Positions 62,915 through 64,000 of a stretch of DNA of 64,000 nucleotides are shown here, one piece after another. The translations under genes were made by a program, and so were the position numbers. Under the pieces are notes generated by a model. That model worked only from the letters and a program-made list of their open reading frames with translations, made no database searches and had not been told where the DNA came from. The DNA is taken from positions 5,022,001 through 5,086,000 of the forward strand of contig NZ_CP041764.1 of the NCBI RefSeq assembly GCF_009817885.1. The letters are read 5' to 3'. This stretch comes from Serratia rhizosphaerae (GTDB lineage: Bacteria; Pseudomonadota; Gammaproteobacteria; Enterobacterales; Enterobacteriaceae). The stretch's first letter is position 1; each line of letters opens with the position of its first letter.

Positions 62915-64000
62915 AGCGCGGGTTAAAAACAAACGCCGCATTTCACCTTTTTGGTTACTGCCGTTTATCGCCCTGCTGATCGCCGGCTGGCTGGTGTACA
63001 ACAATTTCCAGGAGCGCGGCACCACTATCACCATCGATTTCCAATCGGCGGCGGGCATCGTCGCCGGCCGTACGCCGGTACGCTATCAGGGCGTGGATGT
63101 CGGCACCGTCCAGTCGATCCGGCTGAGCAAAGATTTGGGCAAGATTGTGGTGGAGGCCAGCATCAAAAGCGAGCTGGAAGATTCACTGCGCGACGGCACC
63201 CAGTTCTGGCTGGTGACGCCGAAGGCCTCGCTGGCCGGCGTTTCCGGGCTGGATGCGCTGGTCGGCGGCAACTATATCGGTATGATGCCGGGCAGCGGCA
63301 AGGCGCAGACCCACTTCTCCGCGCTCGATACTCAACCCAAATATCGGCTCAATACCGGCGAGCTGATGATTCACCTGCATGCGGAAGATCTCGGTTCGCT
63401 GAATACCGGCTCACTGGTGTATTACCGTAAAATTCCGGTCGGCAAGGTGTACGACTACACCATCGCCAACGGTAATAAAGGCGTCACCATCGACGTGCTG
63501 ATCGACCGCCGCTTCGCTAATCTGGTGAAAACCGACAGCCGCTTCTGGAACGTCTCCGGCTTTAAGGGCGACTTCAATCTGTCGGGCGCCTCGGTACAGA
63601 TGGAGAGCCTGGCGGCGCTGGTCAACGGCGCCATCGCCTTCGACTCGCCGGAAAAGAGCCAACAGGCCAAGGCCGACCAGAGCTATCAGCTGTACCCTGA
63701 CCTGGCCCGCAGCCAGCGCGGCGTCAGTATCACGCTGGATCTGCCGAGCGGCAATAACCTGAGCGCCAACCATACGCCGCTGATCTATCAGGGACTGCAG
63801 GTCGGCACCCTGACCAAACTGACGCTGCAGCAGGACAACAAAGTGACCGGCGAACTGACCATCGACCCGTCGGTGGTGGATCTGATGCGCAGCGGCACGC
63901 GCATCGCCATGCGCAGCCCGAAAATCAGCCTGAATGACGCCAAGCTCAGCCAGTTGCTGACCGGCAACACGCTGGAGCTGATCCCAGGCGACGGCGAACC
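62883..64000 (+). CDS. letB: LetB (YebT), multi-MCE lipid-transport tunnel protein, N-terminal part
   Basis: Cut by the window edge after about 372 residues of a protein near 880 in E. coli. Start at 62883 (MQQETPNTPTEAR), with an in-frame ATG two codons earlier. One membrane helix (FWLLPFIALLIAGWLVY, about 24-40), then at least three MCE repeats, each with an xxGixxGxPVRYQGVDVGTV-like signature (for example TPVRYQGVDVG and TPLIYQGLQVG). Rings of these domains stack into a periplasm-spanning tube. Confidence 0.94.
   Translation, partial: MQQETPNTPTEARVKNKRRISPFWLLPFIALLIAGWLVYNNFQERGTTITIDFQSAAGIVAGRTPVRYQGVDVGTVQSIRLSKDLGKIVVEASIKSELEDSLRDGTQFWLVTPKASLAGVSGLDALVGGNYIGMMPGSGKAQTHFSALDTQPKYRLNTGELMIHLHAEDLGSLNTGSLVYYRKIPVGKVYDYTIANGNKGVTIDVLIDRRFANLVKTDSRFWNVSGFKGDFNLSGASVQMESLAALVNGAIAFDSPEKSQQAKADQSYQLYPDLARSQRGVSITLDLPSGNNLSANHTPLIYQGLQVGTLTKLTLQQDNKVTGELTIDPSVVDLMRSGTRIAMRSPKISLNDAKLSQLLTGNTLELIPGDGE

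Overview
The window is one contiguous piece of an Enterobacterales chromosome, most likely Serratia or a close relative in the Yersiniaceae. The basis is the high overall GC and protein-level resemblance to E. coli K-12 families recalled from memory. Gene order partly follows two E. coli regions (selO-ydiV-nlpC-btu-ihfA-pheTS-rplT-rpmI-infC-thrS, and kdgR-yebQ-htpX-prc-proQ-msrC-letAB). Serratia-like extras are interleaved: hmuTUV, lplA, the arn operon, sitABCD, a gluconate dehydrogenase and phnWX. No tRNA or rRNA gene, CRISPR array, prophage or replication origin was recognised. The genus call is inference; no database was searched.

Layout. 1-2.86 kb: end of the haem operon (hmuS end, hmuTUV). 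2.87-7.3 kb: selO, a ydiV-like EAL gene, lplA and nlpC. 7.5-14.9 kb: the seven-gene arnBCADTEF operon for lipid A aminoarabinose modification, with a PmrA-box-like site upstream. 15.3-17.7 kb: btuCED. 17.8-18.6 kb: two divergent genes for small His-rich envelope proteins. 19.2-26.5 kb: the translation block thrS-infC-rpmI-rplT-pheM-pheS-pheT-ihfA. It carries three classical RNA-level signals: an anticodon-like hairpin before thrS, an AUU start codon in infC, and the pheM leader peptide with its attenuator. 27-34.8 kb: an iron-siderophore binding protein under a Fur-box-like site, a serine-type permease, a three-subunit gluconate 2-dehydrogenase with a GntR-operator-like palindrome, and emtA. 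34.9-38.9 kb: a solitary GhoS-like gene and the Fur-type sitABCD Mn/Fe importer. 38.9-48.2 kb: an EamA exporter, a MocR regulator, yniA/yniB/hxpB, kduI-kduD, ydjM with a LexA box, and tcyP.

48.2-53.4 kb is the accessory part. It holds an intact IS3-family element with 3-bp target duplication inserted between tcyP and its terminator, a phnX-phnW/phnR phosphonate set without a transporter, and a translationally coupled AT-richer gene pair (DUF1493 plus an unrecognised 152-residue protein). From 53.4 kb to the right edge lies kdgR-yebQ-htpX-prc-proQ-msrC-letA-letB, with a 1.4-kb interruption between htpX and prc that holds a strong hairpin, a possible small membrane protein and an LprI-like protein. 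letB runs off the end.

How the genes fit together: metal acquisition (haem, siderophore, Mn/Fe, B12) is over-represented. Envelope upkeep forms a second theme (arn, nlpC, emtA, prc, htpX, letAB). kduI/kduD and kdgR form a pectin-breakdown regulatory link inside the same window. The best candidate for an undescribed system is the 52.4-53.2 kb gene pair. The most testable departure from textbook biology is the ydiV homologue, which keeps every EAL catalytic residue I could align.
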